The notes under the pieces are model-generated. The model had not been told where the DNA came from. It saw only the letters and a program-made list of their open reading frames with translations, and made no database searches. DNA of 64,000 nt, taken from positions 117,066 to 181,065 of the forward strand of contig CALZMQ010000015.1 in the NCBI GenBank assembly GCA_945788625.1, given 5' to 3'. Each line of letters opens with the position of its first letter. Position 1 is the stretch's first letter. This document shows, one piece after another, positions 46,759 to 55,392 of the stretch. A program made the position numbers and the translations under genes. This DNA comes from an uncultured Woeseiaceae bacterium (GTDB lineage Bacteria > Pseudomonadota > Gammaproteobacteria > Steroidobacterales > Woeseiaceae).

Positions 46759-47721
46759 TCAGGCGGCTTCGTGGTTGTTGAGGTCGACCGGTGTCTTGAA
46801 CCAGTCGGGTTTGATGATCAACAGGTCGCACGGCAGATGCTCGAGCGCGCGTTCCGCCGTTGCGCCGATGAACAGTCGTTTCCAGCGATTTCGTGCCACG
46901 GCACCCATCACGACGACGTCCGCCTTGAGTTTCTCGGCGATCAGCGGCAGTTCCTCGTGCGTCAGTCCGGCAACAAGGTGAGCCTTGTCGTCGTCGACCT
47001 TGTGGAACTCGGTGATTTCCTTGAAGCGCTTCTGGTGATCCTCGTGCATTTGTTGCTCGATCTCATCGAATGGCAGCGACACCGGGATGTAGGCGTTTGC
47101 CGTCGCTGTTGCGACGGCAATGCGCGGATCGTAGGAATGGAACGCGTGCAGTTCGCCGTCTACCTTTTTCGACAGAGCCTTGCAGACATGCAAGATCTCG
47201 TCGTCGAGCGCAGCCGGTTTATCGTGCTGGTGCATGGGATCGATTGCTGCGACGAAGACCGGCGTGTCAGCGAACGCTTGCGGCTTTACGAGCCACAATG
47301 GAGATGGACAGGTACGGATCAGGTTCCAGTCCGTATTGGTCAGTAGCGCCCTGGTCACTGCAGAGTGATGGTGCGTGTCTTTCACGATGAGGTCGACACC
47401 ACTCTCAACGGATCGCCTGACGACACCTTCGTACAGGGGGTGATCCCAGATCGCAGTGGTCTTGACGACGATTCCGTCAGCTCGTAACGGCTCGGCAATC
47501 GACTCGAGATGTCGCTCGTGACTCTGTATCACTTCATCGCGGGCTTTTTCAAGTGACGGCGAATCGAACAGGCGATCGCCGCTCAGGTATTCATTGTAGT
47601 AACAGACGAGCAATTCGAGGTCGGCACCGATATTCCTTGCCAGCCAGGCTGCGCGGCCGACGGCCGGCTGATCCTCGCTGGTCGGGTCAACAACCGCGAG
47701 GATTTTTCGTATTTCGTTCAT
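46759..47721 (-). CDS. Tandem universal stress protein (UspE-like)
   Basis: 320 residues made of two Usp domains (about 1-150 and 155-315). The first starts RKILAVVDPTSEDQPAVGRA; the second PVFVAAIDPMHQHDKPAALD and ends with the nucleotide-binding pattern VVMGAVARNRWKRLFIGATA followed by ERALEHLPCDLLIIKP. Such proteins accumulate under energy limitation or low oxygen. Its place near the cbb3 and FixJ-type genes suggests the same regulon (inference). It is divergent from a DksA-like gene. Confidence 0.93.
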   Translation of the reverse strand: MNEIRKILAVVDPTSEDQPAVGRAAWLARNIGADLELLVCYYNEYLSGDRLFDSPSLEKARDEVIQSHERHLESIAEPLRADGIVVKTTAIWDHPLYEGVVRRSVESGVDLIVKDTHHHSAVTRALLTNTDWNLIRTCPSPLWLVKPQAFADTPVFVAAIDPMHQHDKPAALDDEILHVCKALSKKVDGELHAFHSYDPRIAVATATANAYIPVSLPFDEIEQQMHEDHQKRFKEITEFHKVDDDKAHLVAGLTHEELPLIAEKLKADVVVMGAVARNRWKRLFIGATAERALEHLPCDLLIIKPDWFKTPVDLNNHEAA

Positions 47722-47915
47722 TTATACACCTGACACTGCTTATTAAGTGTTGTTCGGATATCACCAAGAGCATACCCCGGGGGTAAAGGCTTTCCATAAG
47801 GCGACATGCCTAGCCTCTCTCGGTTACTACTTATTTTGCCGTAGGTGGATTTACTGATTTCGCCGCGGCGTGCGTTACGTTTGAATAGGGAAAGGAATGG
47901 CGACTGGAGGTCGGG

Positions 47916-48266
47916 ATGTCGGGTGCATCACATGCGGCATTACGCGAGCAACTCGAAAAAAAGAAACAAGAGCTGAGTGCACGCCTCGAGCGCATTTCCG
48001 CTAATCTGCGTCGTGGTTACGAAGCGGATTCCAAGGAGCGCGCCAAGCAACTCGAAGACAACGAAGTTGTCGATGCATTGGGCAACGAGGCCCGCGTGGA
48101 AGTTGCAAAAATTTCGGCCGCGCTCAGGCGAATGGACACAGGTGATTTCGGTATTTGCACCGAGTGTGGGTTGCCTATCGAAGTGGGGCGAATCGAGGCG
48201 TATCCGTATGCGGATGAATGTATCGACTGCGCCGAGTTCGACGAGAAGCGTCGCTCACGACCCTAG
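47916..48266 (+). CDS. DksA/TraR-family zinc-finger protein
   Basis: 116 residues. A long N-terminal coiled-coil (REQLEKKKQELSARLERISA) and a C4 zinc finger with CTECG and CIDCAE; LRRMDTGDFGICTECGLPIE is the family signature. DksA-type proteins enter the RNA polymerase secondary channel; this short form lacks the N-terminal globular extension of true DksA and the tip aspartates are not evident (LEDNEVVDALG), so the effect on transcription is uncertain. GGAGGT lies upstream of the ATG. It is convergent with the FixJ-like gene, 2 bases apart. Confidence 0.88.
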   Translation: MSGASHAALREQLEKKKQELSARLERISANLRRGYEADSKERAKQLEDNEVVDALGNEARVEVAKISAALRRMDTGDFGICTECGLPIEVGRIEAYPYADECIDCAEFDEKRRSRP

Positions 48267-48268
48267 AT

Positions 48269-48883
48269 TTACGCCGTCATATGCATCTTGACGAGGTCGG
48301 CTAGCGACCTGGCCTGCATTTTCTCCATGACTCGCGCGCGGTGGATCTCGACGGTGCGTTGACTGACGCCCAGTTCGTATGCGATGACCTTGTTGGGCTT
48401 GCCCGTTACGACGAGATCGAAGACCTCACGCTCACGATTGGTGAGCCGGTCCAGGCGACCTGCGACCTCGGCATGATGCTGCTGCGCTTCGCGGCGTTCC
48501 TCATCGGTTGCCAGGGCTTCGCGTATCCGATCGAGCAACTCCTGGTCGCGAAACGGCTTTTGAATGAAATCGACGGCGCCTTTCTGCATCGCTTCGACGG
48601 CCATCGGGACATCGCCATGGCCGGTGATGAAAATGATGGGCAACGTGTTGCCGCGCTTGATGAGTTCTTCCTGCAATTCGAGGCCACCGAGGCCGGGCAT
48701 ACGGATATCCAGAACCAGGCAGCCGGGCCGCTGTTCCGTGGTCTTTTCGAGGAACTCGTCGGCGGATGCGAAAATCTCATGGGTCAGGTTGACTGATTCC
48801 ATCAGTGCCTGCATTGCGAAGCGGATTGCGGCATCGTCGTCGACGATGAAAACGGTGGGTGATTGTTCGTTTTGGGGTGTCAT
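48269..48883 (-). CDS. FixJ-family two-component response regulator
   Basis: 204 residues. The receiver (about 8-125) has VFIVDDDAAIRFAM, the phospho-Asp in CLVLDIRMPGLGG, FITGHGDVPMAVEAMQKGAV and FIQKPFRDQ, exactly the FixJ pattern. The C-terminal LuxR-type helix-turn-helix has LTNREREVFDLVVTGKPNKV and LGVSQRTVEIHRARVMEKM. No kinase is adjacent; the PAS hybrid kinase at 44.2 kb is the nearest candidate. Control of the cbb3 and stress genes is likely but inferred. Confidence 0.92.
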   Translation of the reverse strand: MTPQNEQSPTVFIVDDDAAIRFAMQALMESVNLTHEIFASADEFLEKTTEQRPGCLVLDIRMPGLGGLELQEELIKRGNTLPIIFITGHGDVPMAVEAMQKGAVDFIQKPFRDQELLDRIREALATDEERREAQQHHAEVAGRLDRLTNREREVFDLVVTGKPNKVIAYELGVSQRTVEIHRARVMEKMQARSLADLVKMHMTA

Positions 48884-48971
48884 TGGCGCTGATTGGACCA
48901 GAAAGAGTGCCCTATTGCGAGTCTTTCGCCGAAATTGGTGGCATTTTTTCCCACCCCGTACCGGTTTCCCG

Positions 48972-50072
48972 CTAGTCGAGGCGTTTCGTGAAACGCATTG
49001 CGGCCGCGGTCATGGCCACCAGCGAGAACCCCACCAGGTAGGCAAGGTCCGGAGTCAGCTCTGACAGCGGGGCCTCGCGCAGCATGATTCCCCGAGTGAG
49101 CCGGATGAAATGCGTCGTCGGCAACACTTCTCCTATGTATTGGGCGAACTCGGGCATGCCGTCGAACGGGAACATGAATCCTGACAACAGTATAGACGGC
49201 AGCAATATAAAGACCATCATCTGCATGGCCTGGAACTGCGTCTTGGCGGCCGTCGATATCAACAGTCCCAGCGACAGGTTCGCTGCGACGAAAGCCGTGG
49301 CGGCGAGGTACAGATCGACAATGCTGCCGCGCACCGGCACGTCGAACAGTGCCCGACCGACGCCGAGAATCAATGCCAGCTGCAGCATGCCAATAACAAT
49401 GTAGGGAATGACCTTGCCGACCATCAGTTCCGTGGAACTGACCGGCGTATTGATCAGTAATTCGAGGTTGCCGCGCTCGCGCTCCCGCACGATCGCAACG
49501 GCCGTGAAGAGGATCATCGTCATTGTCAGGATGACGCCCATAAGGCCCGGGATGATGTTGACGGGCGTGCGTCGTTCCGGATTGTAGTATGGGCGAACCT
49601 CGATCGGGCCAACGGACTGTTGCGCCGCTTTGCCGCTGTCGAAGCCGATTTGCATCGAGCGCAACTGGTTGGCGACGCCGAGTATGGTTGGGTCGCTGCC
49701 GTCCACGAGCAACTGGACGGCAGGCCGGGAACGATCGTTGGCGCGCCGGTCGAAGTCGGCGGGCACGACGACACCAATCGAAATACGGCCCCTGCGCATC
49801 AGTTTCTCCAGGTCTTCGGGCGTGGCCACGAACTCCACGATGTCCACCACCTGGGTCTGCCCGAGTTCGGCAATGAACTGCCGGGCAAGGTGCGTACCCG
49901 CCTGGTCGGCGACTGCGGTCCGCAGGTTGCGAACATCCGTGTTGATGGCATAGCCGAACAGCAGCATCTGGATAACGGGCAGCCCGACGACCATTCCGAA
50001 AGTGAGACGATCACGCCGCAGTTGCCGCACTTCTTTCTTGACGATCGCCATGATGCGGGAAACCGACTTCAT
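48972..50072 (-). CDS. ABC-2 type transporter permease
   Basis: 366 residues. One N-terminal helix (LTFGMVVGLPVIQMLLFGYA), a large extracytoplasmic domain (about 45-180) and a C-terminal bundle of five helices, including GVILTMTMILFTAVAIVRER followed by ERGNLELLINTPVSS, as in YbhR/YhhJ drug or toxin exporters. It overlaps the ATPase gene by ATGA. Unlike the ybhGFSR operon, only one permease gene is present, so a homodimer is expected. Confidence 0.9.
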   Translation of the reverse strand: MKSVSRIMAIVKKEVRQLRRDRLTFGMVVGLPVIQMLLFGYAINTDVRNLRTAVADQAGTHLARQFIAELGQTQVVDIVEFVATPEDLEKLMRRGRISIGVVVPADFDRRANDRSRPAVQLLVDGSDPTILGVANQLRSMQIGFDSGKAAQQSVGPIEVRPYYNPERRTPVNIIPGLMGVILTMTMILFTAVAIVRERERGNLELLINTPVSSTELMVGKVIPYIVIGMLQLALILGVGRALFDVPVRGSIVDLYLAATAFVAANLSLGLLISTAAKTQFQAMQMMVFILLPSILLSGFMFPFDGMPEFAQYIGEVLPTTHFIRLTRGIMLREAPLSELTPDLAYLVGFSLVAMTAAAMRFTKRLD

Positions 50073-51010
50073 TGGGAGTTACCGGGTGACTTCATCGTGA
50101 CTGCCACAAAGACGTCTTCCAGCGTGGCCGAAGTGACCGTCACTTTCGCCGTCATGCCCGCAGCCGCGATTGCCCGCTCGACAATCCGAACCGGCTCGTC
50201 GTAGCGGTCGGGAATCAGTACACGCAGCCGCACGCCGAGTTGCGTGACGCTGGCTACCTCGTCGAGTCCATGAATGGCGGCCTGTGCCGCATACGGATCG
50301 CCAGCGACGACCTCGACGACGTGCATACCCGTGGCGCCCTGCAGCTCTTGCGGCGTACCGTCGGCCACCTTGACCCCGTGATCGAGGATGGCGAGCCGGT
50401 GGCAGCGCTCCGCCTCGTCCATGTAATGGGTCGACACCAGGATGGTCGTGCCGGCCCCGGCGAGCCGGAACAGGTTCGCCCAGAAGTCGCGCCGGCTTTG
50501 CGGATCGACGGCGCTGGTCGGCTCGTCGAGCAGCAGCAGGTCCGGGTGATGCAGTACCGCACAGGCGAGGGCCAGCCTTTGCTTCTGGCCGCCGCTCATC
50601 GTTCCGGCAAGCTGCGTCGCCTGGTCGACGAGGTCGTACTTGCCGAGCAGTTCCTCGATTCGTGCCGCCCGTTTCGCTACCGGGAAGGAATAAATCTCGG
50701 CGATGAACTGCAGGTTTTCCCACACGGTCATGTCGCCGAACAGCGAGAACTTTTGCGTCATGTAACCGATCTTCGGCTTCAGGCTGCGAGCGTCCCCGGG
50801 AATTTCGGTGTCCAGGACGCTCGCATTGCCGTGCGTCGGCGTCAGCAATCCGCACAACATGCGAATGGTCGTCGATTTGCCGGACCCGTTGGGTCCCAGG
50901 AACCCGTAGATCTGCCCACGTGGCACGTTGAGGTCGAGTTCGCTGACCGCCCGCAGAGCACCGAAGTGCTTGCTCAGGCCGCGCGCCTCGATTGCAAACC
51001 CCGGGTTCAT
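50069..51010 (-). CDS. ABC transporter ATP-binding protein (YbhF-like, single domain)
   Basis: 313 residues. Walker A GFLGPNGSGKSTTIRML, Q-loop YMTQKFSLFGDMTVWENL, signature GTMSGGQKQRLALACA, Walker B LLLLDEPTSAVDPQSRR and the H-loop VSTHYMDEAERC. The C-terminal 80 residues form the regulatory tail usual in drug-export ATPases. It overlaps both the adaptor gene (ATGA) and the permease gene (ATGA), so the three are translated together. Confidence 0.94.
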   Translation of the reverse strand: MNPGFAIEARGLSKHFGALRAVSELDLNVPRGQIYGFLGPNGSGKSTTIRMLCGLLTPTHGNASVLDTEIPGDARSLKPKIGYMTQKFSLFGDMTVWENLQFIAEIYSFPVAKRAARIEELLGKYDLVDQATQLAGTMSGGQKQRLALACAVLHHPDLLLLDEPTSAVDPQSRRDFWANLFRLAGAGTTILVSTHYMDEAERCHRLAILDHGVKVADGTPQELQGATGMHVVEVVAGDPYAAQAAIHGLDEVASVTQLGVRLRVLIPDRYDEPVRIVERAIAAAGMTAKVTVTSATLEDVFVAVTMKSPGNSQ

Positions 51011-51975
51011 CCGCTGTTCCTGTCGACCAGCAACTCGACTTCGACCGGCACACCGTCCGGGAGGCGTTCGCGATCCTCGACAATATCGATCTTTGCAAGA
51101 TAGCTCAGCCGGCCGCGATCGCGCTCCGTCAGGGCATAGTAGGGGGTGAACACGGCCTCGCTGGACACCCAGCGAACTCGCCCTTCGATTGCAGCATCCA
51201 GGCCGTCAACGTGGATCAAGGCACCCGTCCCGGCCCTGATCTGCACACGCAGGGACTCGGGTATGTAAACCCGCGCATACGGTTGTTTACCGCCGAGCAC
51301 GATCAGCACAGGCTGGCCCTGGCCCGGTCTTTCGCCGATTTCGAACAGGCGGCTGTCCACAATACCGTCCACCGGAGCTTTCAGCGTGTGACGGTCCAGG
51401 TCCACGGCCGCATTGTCGCGACGTGCGGCGGCCTGTTTGACGGCCTGTTCGGCCTGCGCAAGTTCCTCGACAGTGGTGCCGGCGAGTCGTTCCTCCAGTT
51501 GTGCCAGCCGGAGCTTCAGATTGGCTTGAGCCGCGTCCAGTGCGGCTTCGGTGCGATCGAGCAGGTCCGGCGATGCAAGCCCCCGACTGTGCACTTCCTT
51601 GATGCGCTCGACTTCACTCTCCCGAAACGCGAGGTTCTGTGTCGCGCCTTCGACGTTGGCGCGCGCTGCCGCGATCTGCTCGCTGCGGGGACCGCGTACG
51701 AGTTCGTCGAGGCGCGCCTGCTGCTGCGCGAGCGCGGCTTCGGCTTCGGCCAGCCGCGCTCTTGCCCGGCTGTCGTCCTGGCGCACCAGGACCTGCGCCG
51801 CCGAAACCGCGTCACCCTCGGCGACCGCGATCTCGACAATCGGCTCCACCATCTCTGCCGTGAGTTCGATGCGATCGGATGCGAATTCGCCGACGACCCG
51901 GTTGCTCTCCCCGGACGATTCGCACGCGCCCAGCAACAGGCCCGCTGCAGCCATGACCAGTATGTGTCGTTTCAT
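51007..51975 (-). CDS. HlyD/YbhG-type membrane fusion lipoprotein
   Basis: 322 residues. A lipoprotein signal (ILVMAAAGLLLGACES, Cys at about 18) leads to a half lipoyl domain (VEPIVEIAVAEGDAVSAAQV followed by LVRQDD), a long coiled-coil hairpin (about 70-175, rich in Ala/Glu/Gln/Arg), the second lipoyl half (LKAPVDGIVDSRLFEIGE) and a beta-barrel. It couples the inner-membrane ABC pump to an outer membrane channel. The gene follows tetR by 13 bases. Confidence 0.92.
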   Translation of the reverse strand: MKRHILVMAAAGLLLGACESSGESNRVVGEFASDRIELTAEMVEPIVEIAVAEGDAVSAAQVLVRQDDSRARARLAEAEAALAQQQARLDELVRGPRSEQIAAARANVEGATQNLAFRESEVERIKEVHSRGLASPDLLDRTEAALDAAQANLKLRLAQLEERLAGTTVEELAQAEQAVKQAAARRDNAAVDLDRHTLKAPVDGIVDSRLFEIGERPGQGQPVLIVLGGKQPYARVYIPESLRVQIRAGTGALIHVDGLDAAIEGRVRWVSSEAVFTPYYALTERDRGRLSYLAKIDIVEDRERLPDGVPVEVELLVDRNSG

Positions 51976-51988
51976 TCCCGTGCTCCGA

Positions 51989-52597
51989 TCAGGCCTTGAT
52001 GTAGGCCAGAATCATTTCAATTTGAGTTTCCATCAGTTTGTCCGTGTCGAGCGAGCGCTTTGTGAAAAGAATTCTCCAGATCATCGACAACATCATCGGC
52101 GCGATTACCAGTTGTGGAAGTTCGGACACCGCGGTCTCGCGAAACTCGCCGCGGGCCACGCCCCGTTCGATGAATCCCCCGATGGCCGCGAGCCCTTTCG
52201 AGACGACGTTGTCCCAGTAGTAATCCACCAGGTCGGGGTGGCGCTGACCCTCCGAGATCAAAAGCCGAATGACGATTGCAACGGGAGAACCCGGCACGCC
52301 CTGCATGAATTTGAGCAAAGGACCGCGGATGAACTCCTCCGACGGCAATTCCGTCGTGTCCACGGCATCGAGCAACGCGTCGACGCGCCGGATGACGACG
52401 CTTTTTATGACGGCCTTGAAGATCTCTTCCTTGGTGTTGAAGTACAGGTACAACAGGCCCTTGCTGACGCCGGCGCGCCGCGCGACCTCGTCCAGCCGGG
52501 CCGACGCATAGCCTTTTTCCGCGAACACCGAAAACGCCGCTTCCGTGATTTCCTGCGGCCGGTCCTCCTTGCGCCGGCGGTAGCGTGGCGCGGCCAT
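51989..52597 (-). CDS. TetR-family repressor of the ABC efflux operon
   Basis: 202 residues. The N-terminal helix-turn-helix is seen in EITEAAFSVFAEKGYASARL, then DEVARRAGVSKGLLYLYF and NTKEEIFKAV; the rest is an all-helical ligand domain. It is first in a four-gene leftward unit (tetR, HlyD, ATPase, permease), the common arrangement for autoregulated export of toxic hydrophobic compounds. A palindrome overlaps its promoter. Confidence 0.93.
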   Translation of the reverse strand: MAAPRYRRRKEDRPQEITEAAFSVFAEKGYASARLDEVARRAGVSKGLLYLYFNTKEEIFKAVIKSVVIRRVDALLDAVDTTELPSEEFIRGPLLKFMQGVPGSPVAIVIRLLISEGQRHPDLVDYYWDNVVSKGLAAIGGFIERGVARGEFRETAVSELPQLVIAPMMLSMIWRILFTKRSLDTDKLMETQIEMILAYIKA

Positions 52598-52622
52598 GAC
52601 GGCTCCTTACTGACTCCAAGGT

Positions 52623-52656
52623 CAGTTATTATAGTTAATGACTGGTAAGTCAGCAA
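52623..52656 (-). promoter_or_regulatory. tetR operon promoter with overlapping palindromic operator
   Basis: Read leftwards: a -35-like TTGCTG (52656-52651), 17 bases, and TATAAT (52633-52628). The inverted repeat CAGTTATT-N6-AATGACTG (52623-52644) covers the -10 box. Binding of the TetR protein here would block the polymerase, giving autorepression of the efflux operon. Confidence 0.65.
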
Positions 52657-52701
52657 GGTTTCGTGGCGCAGTGCGTCACATTTCACGCATAATCGCGCCC
52701 T

Positions 52702-53520
52702 ATGTTCACCTACATCGATCCCACCGTGCGGCAACGGCTGGAACAGCAGGGCAAGCTGTTCCAGATCGACCGTGACGGTGTAAGAGTCCCGCAGGACCAC
52801 GTGCCCCAGAGCGGCGCCGGCATCGCGTTGCTGGGGCCGATTCCGCTACCGCTGAAACTCGGCGACCGGGAATTCGAGGTCGACTGGTACGCGTGCGTGC
52901 GGCGCACCGAGCTCGGCAAGATCGAGGAAATCGCCGACGAACTTCGCGCGCAGCACGGGCAGGCCTCGTTTGCGACGCTGGCATCGTCGATGGCCGTGAA
53001 CAGCGTGCTCGTGATCGGCAATCCCGCGGACTGGGAGAATCCGCTGGTGCGCGTGCATTCGAGTTGCATGACGGGCGACGTGTTCGGTTCGCAGCGTTGC
53101 GAATGCGGCCCGCAACTCAGAATGGCGCTCGAACGCATCCAGGACGACGAGCAGGGCGGTATGGTGATTTACATGTCGGGGCACGAAGGACGCGGCATCG
53201 GCTTGTGGGCGAAAGCAGCGACCTACCTGTTGCAGGACGGCGGCGAGAATACCTACCAGGCAAACCGCTCTCTCGGGCTACCCGATGACTCGAGAGATTT
53301 CGGCGATGCAGGCTCGCTGCTGAAGTTCTTCGTGCAGGACAGGCCGATTCGCCTGTTGACCAACAACCCGAAAAAGGTGAACGACCTGCGAAAGATGGGG
53401 ATCGAAAAAATTACCCGCATCAAGCACGTTACCGGTGTTACCCCGAGCAACCGCGGTTACCTGACGGCGAAGCAGGATTGGGGCCACGAATTGACGCCCG
53501 AGGATCTGGACGCAGACTGA
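52702..53520 (+). CDS. GTP cyclohydrolase II-family protein, variant active site
   Basis: 272 residues. It opens the imidazole ring of GTP as the first step of riboflavin-type pathways, or a related reaction. Zinc cysteines lie in HSSCMTGDVFGSQRCECGPQ; the GTP site is YMSGHEGRGIGLWAKA and LLTNNPKKVNDLRKMG. The catalytic loop differs from classic RibA (YHRQEGRGIG) by one extra residue and by GHE in place of RQE, and there is an N-terminal extension of about 75 residues. It stands alone, convergent with queF, with no other rib gene near. It may be an auxiliary or specialised paralogue. Confidence 0.82.
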   Translation: MFTYIDPTVRQRLEQQGKLFQIDRDGVRVPQDHVPQSGAGIALLGPIPLPLKLGDREFEVDWYACVRRTELGKIEEIADELRAQHGQASFATLASSMAVNSVLVIGNPADWENPLVRVHSSCMTGDVFGSQRCECGPQLRMALERIQDDEQGGMVIYMSGHEGRGIGLWAKAATYLLQDGGENTYQANRSLGLPDDSRDFGDAGSLLKFFVQDRPIRLLTNNPKKVNDLRKMGIEKITRIKHVTGVTPSNRGYLTAKQDWGHELTPEDLDAD

Positions 53521-53532
53521 CGTCGGTGCCTG

Positions 53533-54351
53533 CTACTGTCGCCAGAGACGCAGGTTCGGCGGCTGCTCCGGGAAGTTGCTGCGAAACGGATTGATATCGA
53601 TGCCGCCGCGCCGCTGGTAGCGCGCATGCACGCAGAGTCTCTCGGGCGCGCATCGCGACATCAGGTCGAGGAACATCCGCTCGACGCAACTCTCGTGAAA
53701 ATCGCTGTGACGGCGGTAGGATACGATGTATCGCAACAGGCCTTCGCGGTCGATCTTCGGTCCGCTGTAGCTGACCTGAAGACTGCCGGAGTCGGGTTGC
53801 GACGTCACCGGGCAAAGGCTGCGCAGCAGGTGCGTGTGCAGGTCTTCGGTGACGATCGTGTTCTCGTCCGCAAGCAGCAGGTCGGCATCGACGTCCCAAT
53901 GGGCACAGCGGACAGGCAGCGAGTCCAGGCAGTCGCCGGCCAGTCGCGATGCATTGCGCGCCTCGGTGTCCGCAATGGGGGTTACGGTGACGTCGACGCG
54001 GCTGCCGGTGCAGTTGCCGACGTCGGTGCCGATGGTCTCGGCAATTTCGGCTGGTGACCAGAAGCGGCTCATCGAAAAAGAATTGAGGTAGAGCTTCAGA
54101 GACTTGGATTCGACCATGCGCGGCGAGTCGGCCGGCACGACGATTTCGGCGGTTGCGACCGCGGGACGATTGCCTTCGCCGAGCCATGAGAGTTCCCAGG
54201 CGTTCCATACGTCCGCGCCACGAAACGGCAGCTCCGCTGACAGTCCCAGCAAGTTACGGTTCTCGGCGCGCGAGATTGCACACAGCTCTTCCGGTGCGTA
54301 CTTGTCCGGATACCCGGTATCCCGGCCGAGCGGTAATTTGTCGTCTTTCAA
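53533..54351 (-). CDS. queF: NADPH-dependent 7-cyano-7-deazaguanine reductase, long type
   Basis: 272 residues, the two-domain (YqcD-like) form. It reduces preQ0 to preQ1 in queuosine biosynthesis. The active-site cysteine and aspartate are in LRSLCPVTSQPDSGSLQ; the substrate-binding glutamate region is HESCVERMFLDLM and the family ending RRGGIDINPFRSNFP is present. The N-terminal half carries VESKSLKLYLNSFSMSRF. It is convergent with the cyclohydrolase-like gene and divergent from cphB. Confidence 0.94.
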   Translation of the reverse strand: MKDDKLPLGRDTGYPDKYAPEELCAISRAENRNLLGLSAELPFRGADVWNAWELSWLGEGNRPAVATAEIVVPADSPRMVESKSLKLYLNSFSMSRFWSPAEIAETIGTDVGNCTGSRVDVTVTPIADTEARNASRLAGDCLDSLPVRCAHWDVDADLLLADENTIVTEDLHTHLLRSLCPVTSQPDSGSLQVSYSGPKIDREGLLRYIVSYRRHSDFHESCVERMFLDLMSRCAPERLCVHARYQRRGGIDINPFRSNFPEQPPNLRLWRQ

Positions 54352-54546
54352 GGCCTCTGTCCTCGTAGTCGGGCGTATACGGATCGCTGTCGGCAGAAGG
54401 GTGGTATTTTGCAGGAATTTTCGCAGGAAGTGCCTGAATCTTGTGTAAACTAGCCGCCTTTTTGCGTACCTGCGCTCTGCGCCCGCGAACGGCCTGGTTG
54501 GCGCCGGGCGACGCGACAGACCGAATAAACACGGGTTTTCGAATCA

Positions 54547-55368
54547 ATGAGTCCTGCAAACGGCATCCATGGCAACGATCGTGGCTACATCATCCCCATC
54601 GGCGGCGGAGAAGAAAAGCTGCACAACCCCGAGATCCTCGACCGTTTCGTGGATGTTTGCGGCGGCAAGGAATCGCGTATCGGCATCATCCCGACAGCGT
54701 CGGAACTCGAAGATACCGGACGAAATTACGAAAAGCTGTTTCGCAAGCTCGGCGTCAAACACGCCAAGGTGTTGCCCTTCATCACGCGGGAAGACTGCCA
54801 GACCGGCGAGGACCTCCAGTACATCGAGAAATGCGATGGCGTGTTCATGACGGGAGGCAATCAATTGCGCTTGTCGACAACTCTCGGCGGCACCGCCGTC
54901 GCCAAGTTGATACGACGGCGCAATGCCGAAGGCATGCACGTTGCGGGCACGTCGGCGGGTGCGGCATTCATGCCAGAGCACATGATCGCGGGCGGCAAGG
55001 AAGGCAGCACGCCAATGGTGGACATGGTCACGATGGCGCCGGGACTCGGGCTTACCAACGCCTTTATTATCGACCAGCACTTTCGCGAGCGTGACCGCCT
55101 GGGCCGCTTGCTGACGGCACTCGCCTACAATCCGTTTGCGGTCGGCCTCGGTCTCGATGAGGATACGGCCGCGTTTATCAGCCCCGAGGAGGAACTCGAT
55201 GTCGTCGGCACAGGCGGCATTACCGTCATCGACCCCACGCACCTGACGTATTCTTCCATGGACCTGGCGCGCCGCGGCGACCCGGTAAGCCTGATCGGCA
55301 TCCAATTGCATATCCTGGTGGCAGGCGGACGGTTCGATATCGCGGCACGTGAAGCGCACCCGAAATAA
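54547..55368 (+). CDS. cphB: Cyanophycinase
   Basis: 273 residues, peptidase S51 family. It cleaves the arginine-aspartate polymer cyanophycin into beta-Asp-Arg dipeptides. The nucleophile elbow is GTSAGAAFMPEHMI with Ser136, close to Ser132 of the Synechocystis enzyme; GVFMTGGNQLRLST, IDQHFRERDRLGRLL and the GLGLDEDTA substrate loop are conserved. It heads a cphB-cphA-Mur ligase unit with gaps of only 24 and 9 bases. The start has no strong ribosome site. Confidence 0.95.
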   Translation: MSPANGIHGNDRGYIIPIGGGEEKLHNPEILDRFVDVCGGKESRIGIIPTASELEDTGRNYEKLFRKLGVKHAKVLPFITREDCQTGEDLQYIEKCDGVFMTGGNQLRLSTTLGGTAVAKLIRRRNAEGMHVAGTSAGAAFMPEHMIAGGKEGSTPMVDMVTMAPGLGLTNAFIIDQHFRERDRLGRLLTALAYNPFAVGLGLDEDTAAFISPEEELDVVGTGGITVIDPTHLTYSSMDLARRGDPVSLIGIQLHILVAGGRFDIAAREAHPK

Positions 55369-55392
55369 CGCCAAAATCAGCAGGCGCATGTC

